Assembly: GCA_017607445.1 (NCBI GenBank) | Contig: JAEVHH010000004.1 | Location: 2,790,001 to 2,854,000, forward strand | Direction of reading: 5' to 3' | Length of the DNA stretch: 64,000 nucleotides | Source: Histoplasma ohiense | Taxonomy: Eukaryota; Ascomycota; Eurotiomycetes; Onygenales; Ajellomycetaceae | In this document: positions 33,410-45,846 of the stretch, piece after piece | Layout of the letters: every line of letters starts with the position of its first letter | Numbering within the stretch: position 1 is the first letter of the stretch | Translations under genes and position numbers: made by a program | The notes under the pieces: generated by a model | Seen by the model: the letters and a program-made list of their open reading frames with translations, nothing else | Databases searched by the model: none | What the model was told of the DNA's origin: nothing

Positions 33410-36400
33410 ATGGCAGAGCAGAGCAGCCACGATGTGGTAAACCAAACCCGGTCGGGCGGCGAGATATCGCCTTCCGACGTTCCTGCAAACAAACCCGACA
33501 ATATCACTGCTGGAGGGGACGCAGGGGTGGTTGAACAACATAATTCTAACAACGACATCAATGACAACGACAACGACAGCAAAGCACAACAACAACCGAA
33601 CACAAAAACACGGGAGAACGCGCATAATACTTCTGGTATGCCAGCAGAATTAATACCTGAAATATCAACGGTGCTTGAGAATGAAGCTGTAAGTTTTGTC
33701 TCGGTCTCGGCGCTAGTTGTATTCCGTACTGAACGTACCCCAGAACAAAAGTCGCGATAACAATTTAGAAAATTCGAACGATGGAGAGCCAGTAATTAAC
33801 GGGCTTGGGGAAACATCAAATACGGGAGATGATAGACTCTCTCCGCTTCAGCTTGGTGATGCTAGTGGAGGATCCGACACAGATACCAGCAGGACAGATC
33901 TTCGATCATCAGCGGATGGGAGCCAACACATGCGCACCAGCTCTGTTAAGAGAACATCCGTATTCAAACCAGTTTCCTACGCCAAGTTTTCGGTTACGAA
34001 ATCACCGGGACCCTTGCAAACATCCAAAGCAAGTGCTGAAAAGAGTAAGTAAATGTACCCATTACTGTGATATGTGACTAATAATCTGGACAGCCCCGTT
34101 CTCTTCTGCGTCTTCGACTCCATCGATTTCACAACAACCCGCGAAGCCTCGATTGGTTGCGAAGTCGACAGGTGGACTGCGGGATTTGACTCCGAAGCCG
34201 ACGGGAATTGGAAACAAAAGTGGCAATGGTGGTCCTGATCCAAATCAGGTCTGGAACAAAAACAGACGTGAGAAGCTGAAATTATTTCTTTACTCTCTTG
34301 GTATTATTATACTAATCGTAACAATTAGCTGTCCAACCTCCATCAGCTAAGCACTTGACAGATGAAGAGCTGAAGCAACAATACGGAATACACATGACGT
34401 CTAGGATCCAGGAAGATGGGAATGGCAAGGAAGCTAAGTGGGCAGATATCGACGATGACGAGGATGATTGGGCACCTGAAACAATAGAATGGAATGACGG
34501 TACGAAGATTACACTCACTCATACAGAAAATGTTCCGCTCCCTGGTGCGAAAGAAAAGGATACGACAAAGGACGGAAAGTTGTCCCCTCCCTTACCTGAA
34601 AGCAAATCCAAGCTCTTACTTTCTAAAACGAGCTCTGTTGGCCCGAATGCAACTGTTCTTAAACTGGGAGCAAGCTCCGATAAACAAAACAGACCGGGGG
34701 ATCCTTTAGCAAAGAGCCAGAATGGGAAACCCACCCTGACTTCAAAAGCTCAGTCTGCTGCCCACAGATCTCCATGGGCTCCTTTGCCACCAATCGACAA
34801 AGTTCCTCCCGTAACGGTTAGCCCACCTTTACATGTGCCATCGGCCCGCTTTTCTCAACGAGACGCTCATGGCCATGCCCCTGGTCCTGCAACATCAGCC
34901 CCAGCGAAGGAAATTGCCGCGGATGACTTTAATCGATCGTGGAGAGATACCCATTCTAGCGCTCCTCGTGAACTTTATAATTCGCAATCTGGCCGGTACG
35001 AACCTGTTTTAGATACTCGTCGAGGCCCAGCTCGAAATGAAACAAATTTCAGGCCTCCCTCACTCCTACAACGGCCCACTCATGGAGAACAGCCTACCCC
35101 AGAAGAACCCTCACCAACATTCCAATCTCGCGTATCAGCTGCTGATGGTGTTTCCTGGGGAAGGAGGCGTACGTCATCGAATGTCAGCGGGGGAAGTGGC
35201 GCATTTGGTAGGCGGATGTCTCTCGGAAAAGGTCCCGTGAATGGGGTAAATGAACGGTCATCCTCGCCTCTCCCTCACCAGAGGGGACAATACCCCCCTC
35301 GTGGCATTTCGCCGCCCCAATCCTCGGCTCGCCAAAACCGCGCGGCACTTCCAACCACTCACTATGCGCCTCCTGGGTTCCATAGTGGAGCCACTCAACA
35401 ATCGGGTCCGCCATTAACCAACGCAGCAGCACAGCAGCAGGTGCCTTTCGAGGATCCTATCTCGATGCAACAGCGCATTATGCGCGAAAAGAGAGAACTT
35501 GCAAGACAGCGCCGGAAGGAAGAGGAAGAAAGGGAAGAGGCAGCGAAACAAGAAAGAATTAGGTTGAAGCTTCAAGCTATGGGAGTACCCCCTGAAAAAC
35601 CAGCAGAAAAGATACCAGAGAAGCCTTCTGGCAGAACGTTGCAAAAGCCAGCGGGCGAAGCGCAATCTTCGCCGCCTGAATTATCAAAGCCAGCGGCGGG
35701 AGGAGCACCCACTCTCTCACCTCCCAAACCTCCTGTTCCTGAGCCTTCAGGGGAACCAAAACAATATGGAATGATGAAAGTACACCATCCAGCATCTGCA
35801 AAGAAATTAGTAGCAGCGAGCGAGAAAAGCCCGGACAGACCATTTCCAAACAACCAGCCTCGCCAACCGGCATCGCCGCCCCGAGATTCTAAATTCGAAT
35901 CTAACCGCCACCTTTCAACAAATGTAAATGGAGTACGTCCGTCTACGGAGTCTTCCCCGACGGAATCAAGCCATGAGTCCATAATGGATGAAAAGCCTCC
36001 GCAGTGGAAAGGACCTCTTGCGGGAGCAACACCGTACACTTCATGGTCCGGCCAGAAGCTTAGTCCTCATCCCGCTCCGTCCTCGTCTTTGTGGGGCCCT
36101 CTCAGCAATGATAAAGCACTCGGAAATGGCACTTTTGATAGGAATTTGACCGGCTTTCCCCCCCGAGACCTACCACTAACGATTGGATTGCCATCGACAA
36201 ACGACAGGCTTGGTAGTACTGAGAGGCCTCAGACCATGGCAGATAACGGCCGTCCGTCATCGCCGCTCTCATCCCCACAAGAACGACCTTCGCGTAATGA
36301 AACTCTGAAGCCAATTGCTAGACCAACACCTATAGGGCCCCCAAATTCCCACTCGCAATCACAACGATCGCAACATGATCAAGTCTCTCGTCGATCCCAG

Positions 36401-37657
36401 GACACATCAAGCTGGAATGATTTCCACTCTGTGGCAGCGAAAGGAGAAGCAGGAGAAAGTGAGAAGCTCCATCGAGAACTAACAACCTTGCGTGAAGAGG
36501 AAGCTCGGAGCGGCCTCGGCCCAGTTTCCCTTCAGGTCTCGTTCAATGAAACCTGGCGGCAAGTCGAGAATGATCAGGCTAGTCAGCACCAAATCGTCAG
36601 TATTGCCAGGTCAACTGATAGGGGAGCGTCACTTCCAACCTTGCACGGATTCCCAGCAGCAGTTACTCCGTTACCATTCTCCGACGTGTCTACAAAACCT
36701 CCCACAAATCCTACAGGACGAGAATCGAGATTTTTCCCTCACGGTGGTGACCAACTTAGAAGGCCAGCAAATATCCCCAGCACACATCTTAGAAGCCCTT
36801 CACCACCTCCACCAGACGATATTTCCAGCCACCCAGTTTTTACTGGAGATTCCAACCGGCCGTTGGTCCACCTACCAACCCCGAAACCTCGTGTGAAACT
36901 CCCTCCACAAGTATCACCACCGGCACTACCCACGACCGCGCCCACGTTGCCTTCTATGGCTGCGGCTCCTGCAGTCCGTCATGCTTCTCAACCTGTTACA
37001 AACACTACGTCATGGCAAGACAGATTTAATGGATTATTTGGTAAGAAGCCTTCACCCGGGAAGACTTACGCTCTTGCTGTTGCATCTGTTACCAAGGAGC
37101 CTCTTGAAGTTCAGCCATCCGCATCGCTCGCCTCCGTATCCTTTCCCCAGCATGACGAGATTGAACTCCGCGATGCTGGCAAAGCCACGTCTAAAGATGT
37201 GGAAGATGAGGAGGCTATTTTTGAAGACCGTGAAGCAGGCTCGACTCCGGTTGTGAAGCTGCCAATCATGGCTCCTAAAGCAGCCTGGCTGCCGGCCCTC
37301 CCTCCACCACACTCCCGTTTGCGTTCTAAATATTCAAAGCCTGTCCAGCCTTGGAGCATTGAGCCGAATATTTCTGGGGTTTTCGATGACAATCATACTT
37401 CAGTGATCATCCATCTACCAGGTGGAGATGTTGCCAAGACGCTAATTTTCCCCAAGAAGGGAGGTGGCAATCCTGCTCGCCAAAGGGGTTCTTCAACGTT
37501 CAAACAGCGGAAAAATGTGAAACCTAGAGAAGGATCTGGCAACTGTAGCCACTCCCACGCATCAAGAAAGCATCCACAATCTGCCTCTACCGTACCGCGA
37601 GTGCACCAAAACAGCGGCAGCTGGAGCAATCGTCCGTCTGCTAGCGCTGCCCATTAG
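33410..37657 (+). CDS. Large disordered Pro/Ser-rich protein, unassigned
   Basis: Four exons, 33410-33688, 33744-34044, 34094-34267 and 34329-37657, join to 1360 residues. The N-terminal 190 residues are Asn/Asp-rich. A conserved-looking segment follows: TSVFKPVSYAKFSVTKS, then GPDPNQVWNKNR, then LTDEELKQQYGIHM and the acidic box KWADIDDDEDDWAPETIEW (about residues 287-305). The rest is Pro/Ser/Gln-rich, with a charged helix (MREKRELARQRRKEEEEREE) at about 635-655 and repeated KPAEKIPEKP-type units. A short conserved-looking C-terminal unit is WQDRFNGLFGKK. The segment order recalls fungal homologues loosely compared with the PRRC2/BAT2 N-terminal region, but I cannot confirm that. Possibly an RNA- or translation-associated scaffold; function unknown. 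Confidence 0.85.
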
Positions 37658-39004
37658 CTCTATTCGAATGCGCGTTTTAGTCTCATCTAGTGGCATGTTT
37701 TATATTAAATTACCTGCCTTGGTTAACGATCTGCATTACTTCCTTTGCTAAGAGTTGACGCTGAGAGACTCCACATTTTCTGAGGTACCTTGGAGCATTA
37801 ATCGCTTGTACTCTTCTGAGTTCTTATTCTCCGTTATGTTTCATTCTGATACTACGCTGATAATCGTTGTCATTGCTTTCTTTTCGTTTTCCTTTGGCTC
37901 GATTAACCCTTTACATCTCACCATATAACGCCATCAAACTCTTCTCCCGACCCCCCATTCCCCCCAAACTTACACCATCCATATGAAAGATGCTCTTTAT
38001 ACTGAGGTGCGAAATCTACCCCGAAAGAACGAAGATGAGCTCTTTTTTAAACCTTTATGTGCACCTCTTATCATCCAGACACAAAGCACCTTAGATTCAT
38101 TGTAAACAAAGGTGACCAATGATTCCTGGCATTGTGGGGTCTGTACATTATTCCCTTCATTTTTATCGAAATTAGCACATCCTTTATAACATTCTATGAA
38201 GGTCATTATTATTGTTATCATTATCATTATCATTATCATTCATTAAAAACTGCTGAAACTGTAATTTCAGAGCTTGCGGTTTTAACAATAATACTCTGAT
38301 GCTCGAGTAGATGTGTGGGACTTTGGCCATTGACGTTGGTGAAGGCAGCCGAGTCGATCTATTATTTGAATAGGAATAACCCCCGCAATCACGATTTGAA
38401 CAGAAGACGTAGTTTATTTACATTGTCCAGCTAAGTACCCGGCTGCTTAGCTGCAACTCACCTCTGCCTTCAGCCGGACCACATGGCTGCATGTTGCCAC
38501 GGAGGCCCTGAATGACAGAGGGATATTAGATGTTCCTCAAGCCTCCTTTGAACAGAAACCAAATAAGAGAACTTTTTTGCCGTTTTTTACATGACAATAT
38601 TTTTTGGTTCTGAACTTACGAAAGATGGAGAAAGAATCTTGTCATGTAACTTGTTATACATGGCATGAGTAGGCGATAAGGGTACGCAAAGAGATAGGAG
38701 GTGACCTCAATATATATAACTAACTGATGGAGGTAGCAAAGGACCTGGACTAAAATCTGCAGAAAAACAAAGCGAAACTCCACACACGAAAGGACCCGGT
38801 AGAATAATAAGCCACCAGACAAACGCCTCGCTGAGTTAGAACATAAAGGACTTTAAAATCAAGCGAATAGCCTCCTACCCAAACTCAATACCCAGAAAAA
38901 CAACACATCGTGAATGGCCACGCGGCATAGGGAAATCTTGATCGAGTATACAAGAGTAACAAAGGAAAGGCAAATAAGAAAGGAGGAAAACGGAAGAAGG
39001 AATA
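37658..39004. other. Convergent intergenic region
   Basis: 1.35 kb between two 3' ends (the plus disordered-protein gene and minus ESA1). Contains an (ATTATC)n microsatellite at 38214-38240. The remaining ORFs look like shadows. No gene supported. Confidence 0.6.
38214..38240 (+). repeat. (ATTATC)n microsatellite
   Basis: About four tandem copies of ATTATC, preceded by a less regular ATT-rich run. Confidence 0.8.
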
Positions 39005-41011
39005 CTACCAATTCCACGTCCGACTCGACGCGGTAAACACTGGAGGCTTCCACTGTAACCTGGCGGGATCAATCTTCCGGGTGCCTTTTATTTTCTCTTT
39101 TTCCAAACGTATTTTGTATTGTTCGACTACGGCATCGGTGAGGACGATGATCCAGTTTCCTTTCTATAAGAGTATTAGTATTTTCAGTATATATTTGTGA
39201 AGGATTTTATGTACAGTTCGCGCAGGGAATCTGAGGTGTGGGATGAGGAGTCAAGATATATACGTACGTTATACCTAAGGAGATTCAATACGACCAACGT
39301 CTCGTGGACGTCCTTTTCCGTCATTGCACTAAGACTCGCCAATTCACTCTCGCTAATGGTCTCTCGGCCTGGCTCCATCAAGATGTCGACGATGGTTTCT
39401 CGCCAATATTGACGGTAACCCAACAGACCCAAGTCACTAAGAGGTTTCTCGGGTGAACCTAGCTTGTTTTCTCGCTTGCTAAGCTCATAACTAAACGCGA
39501 TGAGCAGACGACCAAAGCCCCGACGTTGATATTGCGGCAATGTTAGGATACAGGCCACATTATATCCTTCTGCCGATTCCTTTTCTTTGGAGAAGTATCC
39601 GACCAAATGACAGCCATGTTCGTCCCGCGTAGTCATGCAATAGAAGAGGAAGGGATCAACATCGTAATAGAGAGTTTTATGATCCAGGAATAACTTGCTA
39701 AGGAGACATAGGTTTCGACACCAAGTGCGTTGGCGGCGTCCATCGACTTCAAAAAAAGAAACATTATCATCACGGTATATTTCGTTTCCTGGTGGATGAA
39801 CTAGGGTACATTTGGTACGGTGTCTCTCAAAGGATCGTTTCTGATCAAAATAGCTGAGACAGAATTCATCAATGTACACCATGTCCGCATCAGTAAAGTG
39901 TGAAGGATAAGGCGAAAAGTACCAGGGTTCTATCTCGAATTTGCCCATCTGGATATGAGTCAAGTTTCGTACCCGATGGATCTCAATCGGGTTTTGAGTC
40001 ATACTCCCGCCGGTTCGGAGCTTCTCAATCTCCTCTTCTCTTGCAATTTCCCCAGCAAGCTTATCCTCCTCCTCCTTTATGGCTTGTTTTGCTTCTGCTT
40101 CACCAGCATCGACCATTTCAACATCTTCAGTCTCCCCATCCAGCCTAGGCGTGCTAACAGAAGAAACAGCCTCGCTGCCTAGTAGCGAAATAATCTGCGG
40201 CGTTTCATCGTCACGGTTCTCTTTCCCGCCAGCCTTGGATGGACGAGATGATTTGTTGATATTCAAATCTTTGTCAGCAAGGAGTTCTGGAGCAGATATT
40301 TCTCGACTACCTCCCCGAGGCCGCTTAGGAACATTCTTCGGCTGTGCCTTTGGAGCCGCAGCACCAGAAGTTTTCTTCTTCTCGGGCTTCTCTGGCTGCG
40401 GCCACTCAACCTCCTGGGTCAAATCAATTCTGGATGCTGGAACCCATTCTGCAAGGATACATTTATTAGTACAATATTAAATAATGCTTTTCATATCTGT
40501 TTTAGAACGAATTTCTGTACATACCATCAAGCCGTTTGTTGAAATCGACATAGTGAACGCTAATGGCTACTTGTTAGCATTCTCCACCTGAGCAAGGAGA
40601 GGAGGAGACAGCTGGAAGGAAAAACGTGGAAAAAAGACCAAAAAAATCATAAGAAGAAGCCTACTAAAAACTTGACCCTCCCTTCCGCTGTCTCATGGAT
40701 AAAATCTCCGCCTTTCGATACTCGCCATCCTAGACTCGTGGTTAATGTTGTTTGTCGCGGAATCTTTTATATCACGTGACTAAACGCGGTTAAGGCGAAA
40801 ATTTGCGCTCACCTTTTCTACAAATGCCTTCACGCCGATCCTAAAAAATTGATAAAAATCAGCATATGTGATGTTCGAGATGATTCCTGCAATAGGATAC
40901 TTCGTGTATATCAAATTTGGGGGTGTACCTGAGGGTGTTGAGAGCAGCAAACCCCTTTTCGACAGGATCAGGCGTGACAGCGGCTTCTTGGGAGGCGTCG
41001 CTGACGCCCAT
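39005..41011 (-). CDS. ESA1: MYST histone acetyltransferase Esa1
   Basis: Catalytic subunit of NuA4, acetylating H4/H2A tails (Tip60 homologue). Six exons, 40929-41011, 40813-40840, 40665-40729, 40525-40559, 39268-40448 and 39005-39163, give 516 residues. The N-terminal chromo-barrel domain is spread over exons 2-5 (GVKAFVEKDGEYRKAEILSM, then VHYVDFNKRLDEWVPASRID). The MYST domain has catalytic Cys in YNVACILTLPQYQ, the acetyl-CoA loop QRRGFGRLLIAF and catalytic Glu in GSPEKPLSDLGLLGY. Of the C2HC zinc finger only some ligands remain (YIDEFCLSYF...HRTKC), a partial loss that yeast Esa1 takes further. The C-terminus WKPPVFTASSRTWNW is family-typical. Intron 2 holds ATCACGTGAC (40771-40780). 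Confidence 0.96.
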
Positions 41012-41421
41012 GTTATTCACAGCGGAATTTCCTACGGGATATGATGTTGTTTGGCGATGGAAACTGGTGTTGTGGTGGAGATATTGATGAATGAAGGTGA
41101 ATCGGATGTTACTGTTGTTGGAGGTTTGAGGTGTTTTTGATCCACGGGTTCAGGATTGGCTAAACGCCACCTGTAAGTAACTTCCCTGGGTTAACTGCCC
41201 ACAATATTTTGCGTTACTCAGCAGCGAATGTTTCGGTACGAAGCCTGAAATAAAATTCACACCAAGGCAAGAGAGAATAAACTAAGCAAAAATGACAAGC
41301 TCTGGATGGTTTCTTAAGTTATGATATTAATACAAAACATCCCTAACCCAACAGAAAAGAATATAGATAGGCAGGCCAAGCCTCCTGAAACTCAACAGAT
41401 CATCATCATTCTTTCTACAGT
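41012..41421. other. ESA1 upstream spacer
   Basis: 410 bp containing the ESA1 promoter and the CEF1 3' end. No gene seen. Confidence 0.6.
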
Positions 41422-43908
41422 CTACCGGTGCCATCCATTCACTCCGCCGTCCTCCAGTGACTCTAGTTCTTCCTTTCGCGATTTGTACAGCTCCTGCGCC
41501 TCGCGCTCCCGTCGGGTGACGAAGGTCACTTCATTACGGAGGCCCTCGAGTCTCCTACCAATACCCGATTCTTCTCCAAGCTGAAGAGTCCGGAAAGCGT
41601 CCAACTCGAATCTAGCCTTTTCGAGAGCTTCGCTGGCTTCTATGATTTTTGCCCTGAGAGTTTTTGCCCGCGCTTGATATCCGCCATTGTGGAGTGAAAT
41701 CTTTTTCTCCAGCTTATTCCCCTGTTCCGCGCTGGCTAGGAGAGACGTATGGACATTTTCAAAAGCGGCTATCATTTGTTGCTCTTGTGTCTCATAATCA
41801 TCCTCGGAATAGAGCGAAAGGCCCGGAAGGCTAGCTGATTCATGGAGAGATGACCACGAGGTCGTAAAAGTAGCCTGCCAATCTTGTTGGGGAGGAAGAC
41901 GTGTCACCTCACTTGTGATAGCTGCACGGCCCCTAGCAAGTTGTGCATCACTAAAGGAGGTCAATTTCGGAGCTTTCCCTTCAATCCTGGCACCCGGTAA
42001 GGGAAATTTTCGAGCATCATGGGCGATAAGAGTGACCATCTCTTGTATAATCAAGTTTTGGATAGGGTCTGAAACATTGCTCGACTTCTCCATTAACGTG
42101 TCCAACTTGATCACACAGGGTCGCGGTAAACCTCGCTTATACACCTGGCTCTGCCTTTCAAATTCCGCTTGAGCCGCCTTGTCGGCAGCAGCTTTATTTC
42201 TCCTATCCCGCTCAGCTGCGTCCTCTTCTGAAGGCACCTCTTTGCCAATCGGCTCTGCTTGCTCCGTTGGAATTTCTTCCAGCTCCCACTCCACTTCTTT
42301 TGGTGCAGGAAGACTGGAAAGTTGGCTACTTAATTGGCGCCGTAAGAAGTCCTCAAGCAATTTCATCTCCTTGGGCGTGTTACCAACAAGTGTTCCCATA
42401 CTAGCATCCTTGTTGATAGCGAAGTTGTCTCTAGGTGTGCGTAGTGGAGTGGCTCCTACGCCCATCGGCGTTTTCATTGGAGTGGCACCTATGCCGTTAG
42501 CACCAGCTTGGCGAAACGGAGTGGCCATTGGATTTGGTGTAACGAGCGCATGTTTCCGTGGAGCAATTCCTTCAAAACCAGTAGAGCCGCCGCCTTCATG
42601 TAATGGTGTATTTTCTCCACCTAGAAGAGACGACTGTGTTTCCGTTAAGGCTTTGATATTTCGGATTTCGTTTGCAATACGATCTTCTTCGGCTGGAGCT
42701 CTGGGTGTTCGAATGGGAGTTCCACCAACGATAGTAGAATAGTTACTGATTAAGCCCCGCGTTCCATCGTTCTCCTCTTCCCCTGCCATTTTGCTTGCCC
42801 GTTCTCCTGCCATGCCCATTTTCACGATCTCCTCAAGTTCGGTTTCGCTTACTTGAGGAGACGGGAGCACGAGGGCCCGACGCTTACTACTCTGTTCCGC
42901 TTCTCGGATTTTCTGCATCTGTCCTGCCTTTGCAGCTGCAGCGAAGGCGGAATTGCCACTTTTGTCATTTTTCCTTCTTTTCCTGTCGGGATCTTCTTCT
43001 TGATCGCCTTTCCGTTTACTGGCAAGCTGTTGTTTTCGAGGATCAAACAAAGCTCTTTGTCGCTCATTTCTGGCTTCCTCTTCCAAAGTATCGTAGAAAC
43101 CGGGCGCTGGCTGTTTTTCAAAAGGAATATCCGCATTGTAATCCATCTGGCCTTTCTTCCGTGTGACGACCTTAATGTTGATACCAGCATTTTTCAGCTC
43201 ACGGCGCTTTTGTAGAACAGCAAGACGACGTGACTCTTCCAATTGGCGTTCTCGAGCTTTCCGCTTGGCTTTCTTTCCTTGTGTATTCGCAAGACGAGCA
43301 CGGGCCTCGCTGAGCATTTCCTTTTCGTCCTCATCGAGGTCGATGGTATCTGGGCGTGCAGGTTTAGACTCCGGGTCCGGGTCCAGTTCGCCTGGCCTAA
43401 AGAAGAGATGTTAGTGGTAATTAAGGGTGCAAGAAGAAAGTAATAATGTACCGTAGCCTTCTAACATCATCAGCACTTGGGGCAGCAGTTTCACCTCCAG
43501 CAGGGCCGCCCAGGCCCAGTTCATCAGATTCCCGCGCCTCTGCTTCATCCAATAGCTTTTGGTATCGTTCTAAACATTGGGTCGCTGTTCTTCCGACAAT
43601 AGGAGCAATCGTTCGCCACTGTGTAGGCATTAACTTCGCCAGATGGAGTAATTTTTCATCTTCCTCTCGCGACCACTCGATCTTGCGGATAGCAGGGTCC
43701 AGCCATTCCGCCCAGCGCGCTTTGCATTGCTTCGGCGTTTTCCTGGCAAGAAGGGAGGACACTCGCGCCCATTGATTCAGTCCATATTTGGATACGGCTA
43801 CCTTCACGATCTCATCCTCAATGTTCGTCCTGGCAGAATGGTTAGTGAGCGGTATCACAAAAGGAAACAATTAGTAGCTTACCAAACTCCACCCTTGACG
43901 ACTGGCAT
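41422..43908 (-). CDS. CEF1: Pre-mRNA splicing factor Cef1/Cdc5
   Basis: Core NineTeen-complex protein of the spliceosome. Three exons, 43883-43908, 43452-43829 and 41422-43396, give 792 residues. Exon 1 is tiny (MPVVKGGV/W). Two Myb/SANT repeats follow: NIEDEIVKVAVSKYGLNQWA with CKARWAEWLDP, then IEWSREEDEKLLHLAKLMPT with ATQCLERYQKLLDEAE. A basic, Arg-rich segment (KRKARERQLEESRRL) carries the nuclear signal. The middle has the TPL/TPM-rich repeats typical of Cdc5 (GATPMKTPMGVGATPLRTP), and the C-terminus is a coiled coil. The start is 251 bp from the divergent NOP53 start. Confidence 0.96.
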
Positions 43909-44159
43909 CTTGACTGGCGATGTGGATTACCAAGCTTGAGGTTATGGTTCTCTAGGTGGCTAAATTGTTGTCGCGGTGCGTGTAGACAAATAAACGGCAA
44001 AAGAGTTTTGCCGCCGGGAGCCACATTTATTTAGCGCCATTGCCGCCAACCAATCGATAACTAACCAAAACCCCAAAAATTTCGTTCGAAAAATGGCACT
44101 ATCTCTAAAATTCAGTTATTCTCTATGACCACTTTTCCGATAAAAAAAATAGCGATACT
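43909..44159. promoter_or_regulatory. Divergent CEF1/NOP53 promoter
   Basis: 251 bp between start codons. It has a CCAAT box at 44050-44054 and an RRPE-like AAAAATTTC at 44075-44083, 77 bp upstream of NOP53. An inverted GGCAAAA/TTTTGCC pair lies near 44000. One regulatory block probably serves both genes. Confidence 0.5.
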
Positions 44160-45574
44160 ATGGCGACTACAATCGGGGCACCCCATCAATACAAGCAGCC
44201 TTCCCGAAAAGGCAAGAAAGCATGGAGAAAACATGTGGATATGACTGAGGTCGATGCAGGCCTTCAAAGAGTACGAGAAGAAGAAATCGAAGGGTAGGCC
44301 TATTCCCCTTATTACCTTCCCCTGACATAGACTAACAACTCGTTCATTTTGCTTTAGGGGTGTCATTGCGGAAAAGTCGTCCGAGGACCTTTTTGTTCTA
44401 GACTCCAAAGGCTCAGACGAACTCCAACGAAAAGTCAGAAGTATAAAACTCCTGAAGTGCGATGAGATACTTGCCCAGCGTTCTGCAATCCCTTCAATTG
44501 ATAATCGCAAGCGGGGAAGCTCTAGAGTTACAGATGGGATAACCGAACCTAAAAACAAGCGGACAAAGAGCGATTGGGTTACTTACAAAGAGTGGGTGAG
44601 GTTGAAGCAAGTTGCGAAAGATGCCAATCTGCTGGAACACGACGATAACAGAGTAATATCGCATGACCCTTGGGGTGAGGACGTCGCTCCTGAATGCGCG
44701 GAGGAAACAAAACTTGATTTCCTCGAGAAGCCTAAACCAATTGTTGCACCTCCAACAACAAAACTGCCGCCACTGTCATTGGCAGCCAACAGAAAGCCTG
44801 TGCCATCAATAAAAAGCCCAGATGCAGGAATAAGTTATAATCCGTCATTTGAAGATTGGGACCGCCTTTTAACAATGGAGGGTCAAAAAGAAGTTGAGGC
44901 TGAGAAGAAACGTTTAGAAGAAGAGAAGGCAGAACAGGAGAGATTGGCACGAATCGAAGCTGCGAAAGATGACAATGGACAGGCCCGGTCGGATGATGAG
45001 AGTGCTTGGGAGGGATTTGAGAGTGAATATGAAACCGCTGAATGGCTTAAGAAAAAGAGACCGGAGCGGAAAACTAAGGCTCAGCGCAATAAGATAAAAA
45101 GGAGGAAAGAGGCTGAGAGGAAAGCAAAATGGGAGGCGCAGCTCAAAAAAAGAGAAGAACAAGCTGCCCGAGCGAAGGCGATAGCTGAGGCGGTCGCGGC
45201 GAAAGAAGAAGCCGAGAAACAATTGAAAAAGGCCGATGATGAATCGTCAGTAGAAGGGGACGATCGAATTCTGCGGAGAAGGCCTTTTGGGAAAACCCCG
45301 TAGGCCAACCCCTTGCTCTGACAGCGTGGATTAATATATTGACTAACAATCTCATCTTAGGGTCCCTGTAAAACCTTTGGAGATTGTTCTGCCGGACGAA
45401 CTGCAAGACTCTCTACGTTTATTGAAGCCTGAGGGCAACCTGCTTGGAGACAGGTTCCGGAATCTCATTGTTCAAGGCAAACTTGAAGCGAGGAACCCGG
45501 TTACGCAACCGAGGAAAGCGAAGAGGGATTATACAGAGAAATGGACTCACAAAGACTTTAAAATTAAGCATTAG
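44160..45574 (+). CDS. NOP53: Ribosome biogenesis protein Nop53
   Basis: Nucleolar protein (GLTSCR2/PICT1 family) that recruits the exosome helicase Mtr4 to pre-60S for ITS2 processing. Three exons, 44160-44293, 44358-45299 and 45361-45574, give 429 residues. Family marks: the N-terminal PSRKGKKAWRKHVDMTEV; the DLFVLDS segment; the mid-protein SYNPSFEDWDRLL; a long Glu/Lys coiled region with KTKAQRNKIKRRKEAERKAK; the C-terminal ILPDELQDSLR-like segment (IVLPDELQDSLRLLKPEGNL) followed by GDRFRNLIVQGKLE. Divergent from CEF1 and followed 272 bp later by REX4. Confidence 0.96.
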
Positions 45575-45846
45575 GCTGGTAAGCTAATTAGCAAATTTAT
45601 GGAGTTTTATAGTACGAATTCCAGAGGCTTGATGCAATTATCATGCTTTCAATTCCTTGTACAGTACCAAGTAGTTAGTTGAGCCCCTTTTGGTTATTCT
45701 ACACATGTTTGCTCTGTTTGCAGACATGGAGAATTTCAACATATCGTGCACACGCCATACATACACCCTTCTAACTCTAAACTCCTGTCATTTACTTGTA
45801 ACGCTATATCGCGATGGACGGATGAACGGTATTCGTCACCGCCGGA

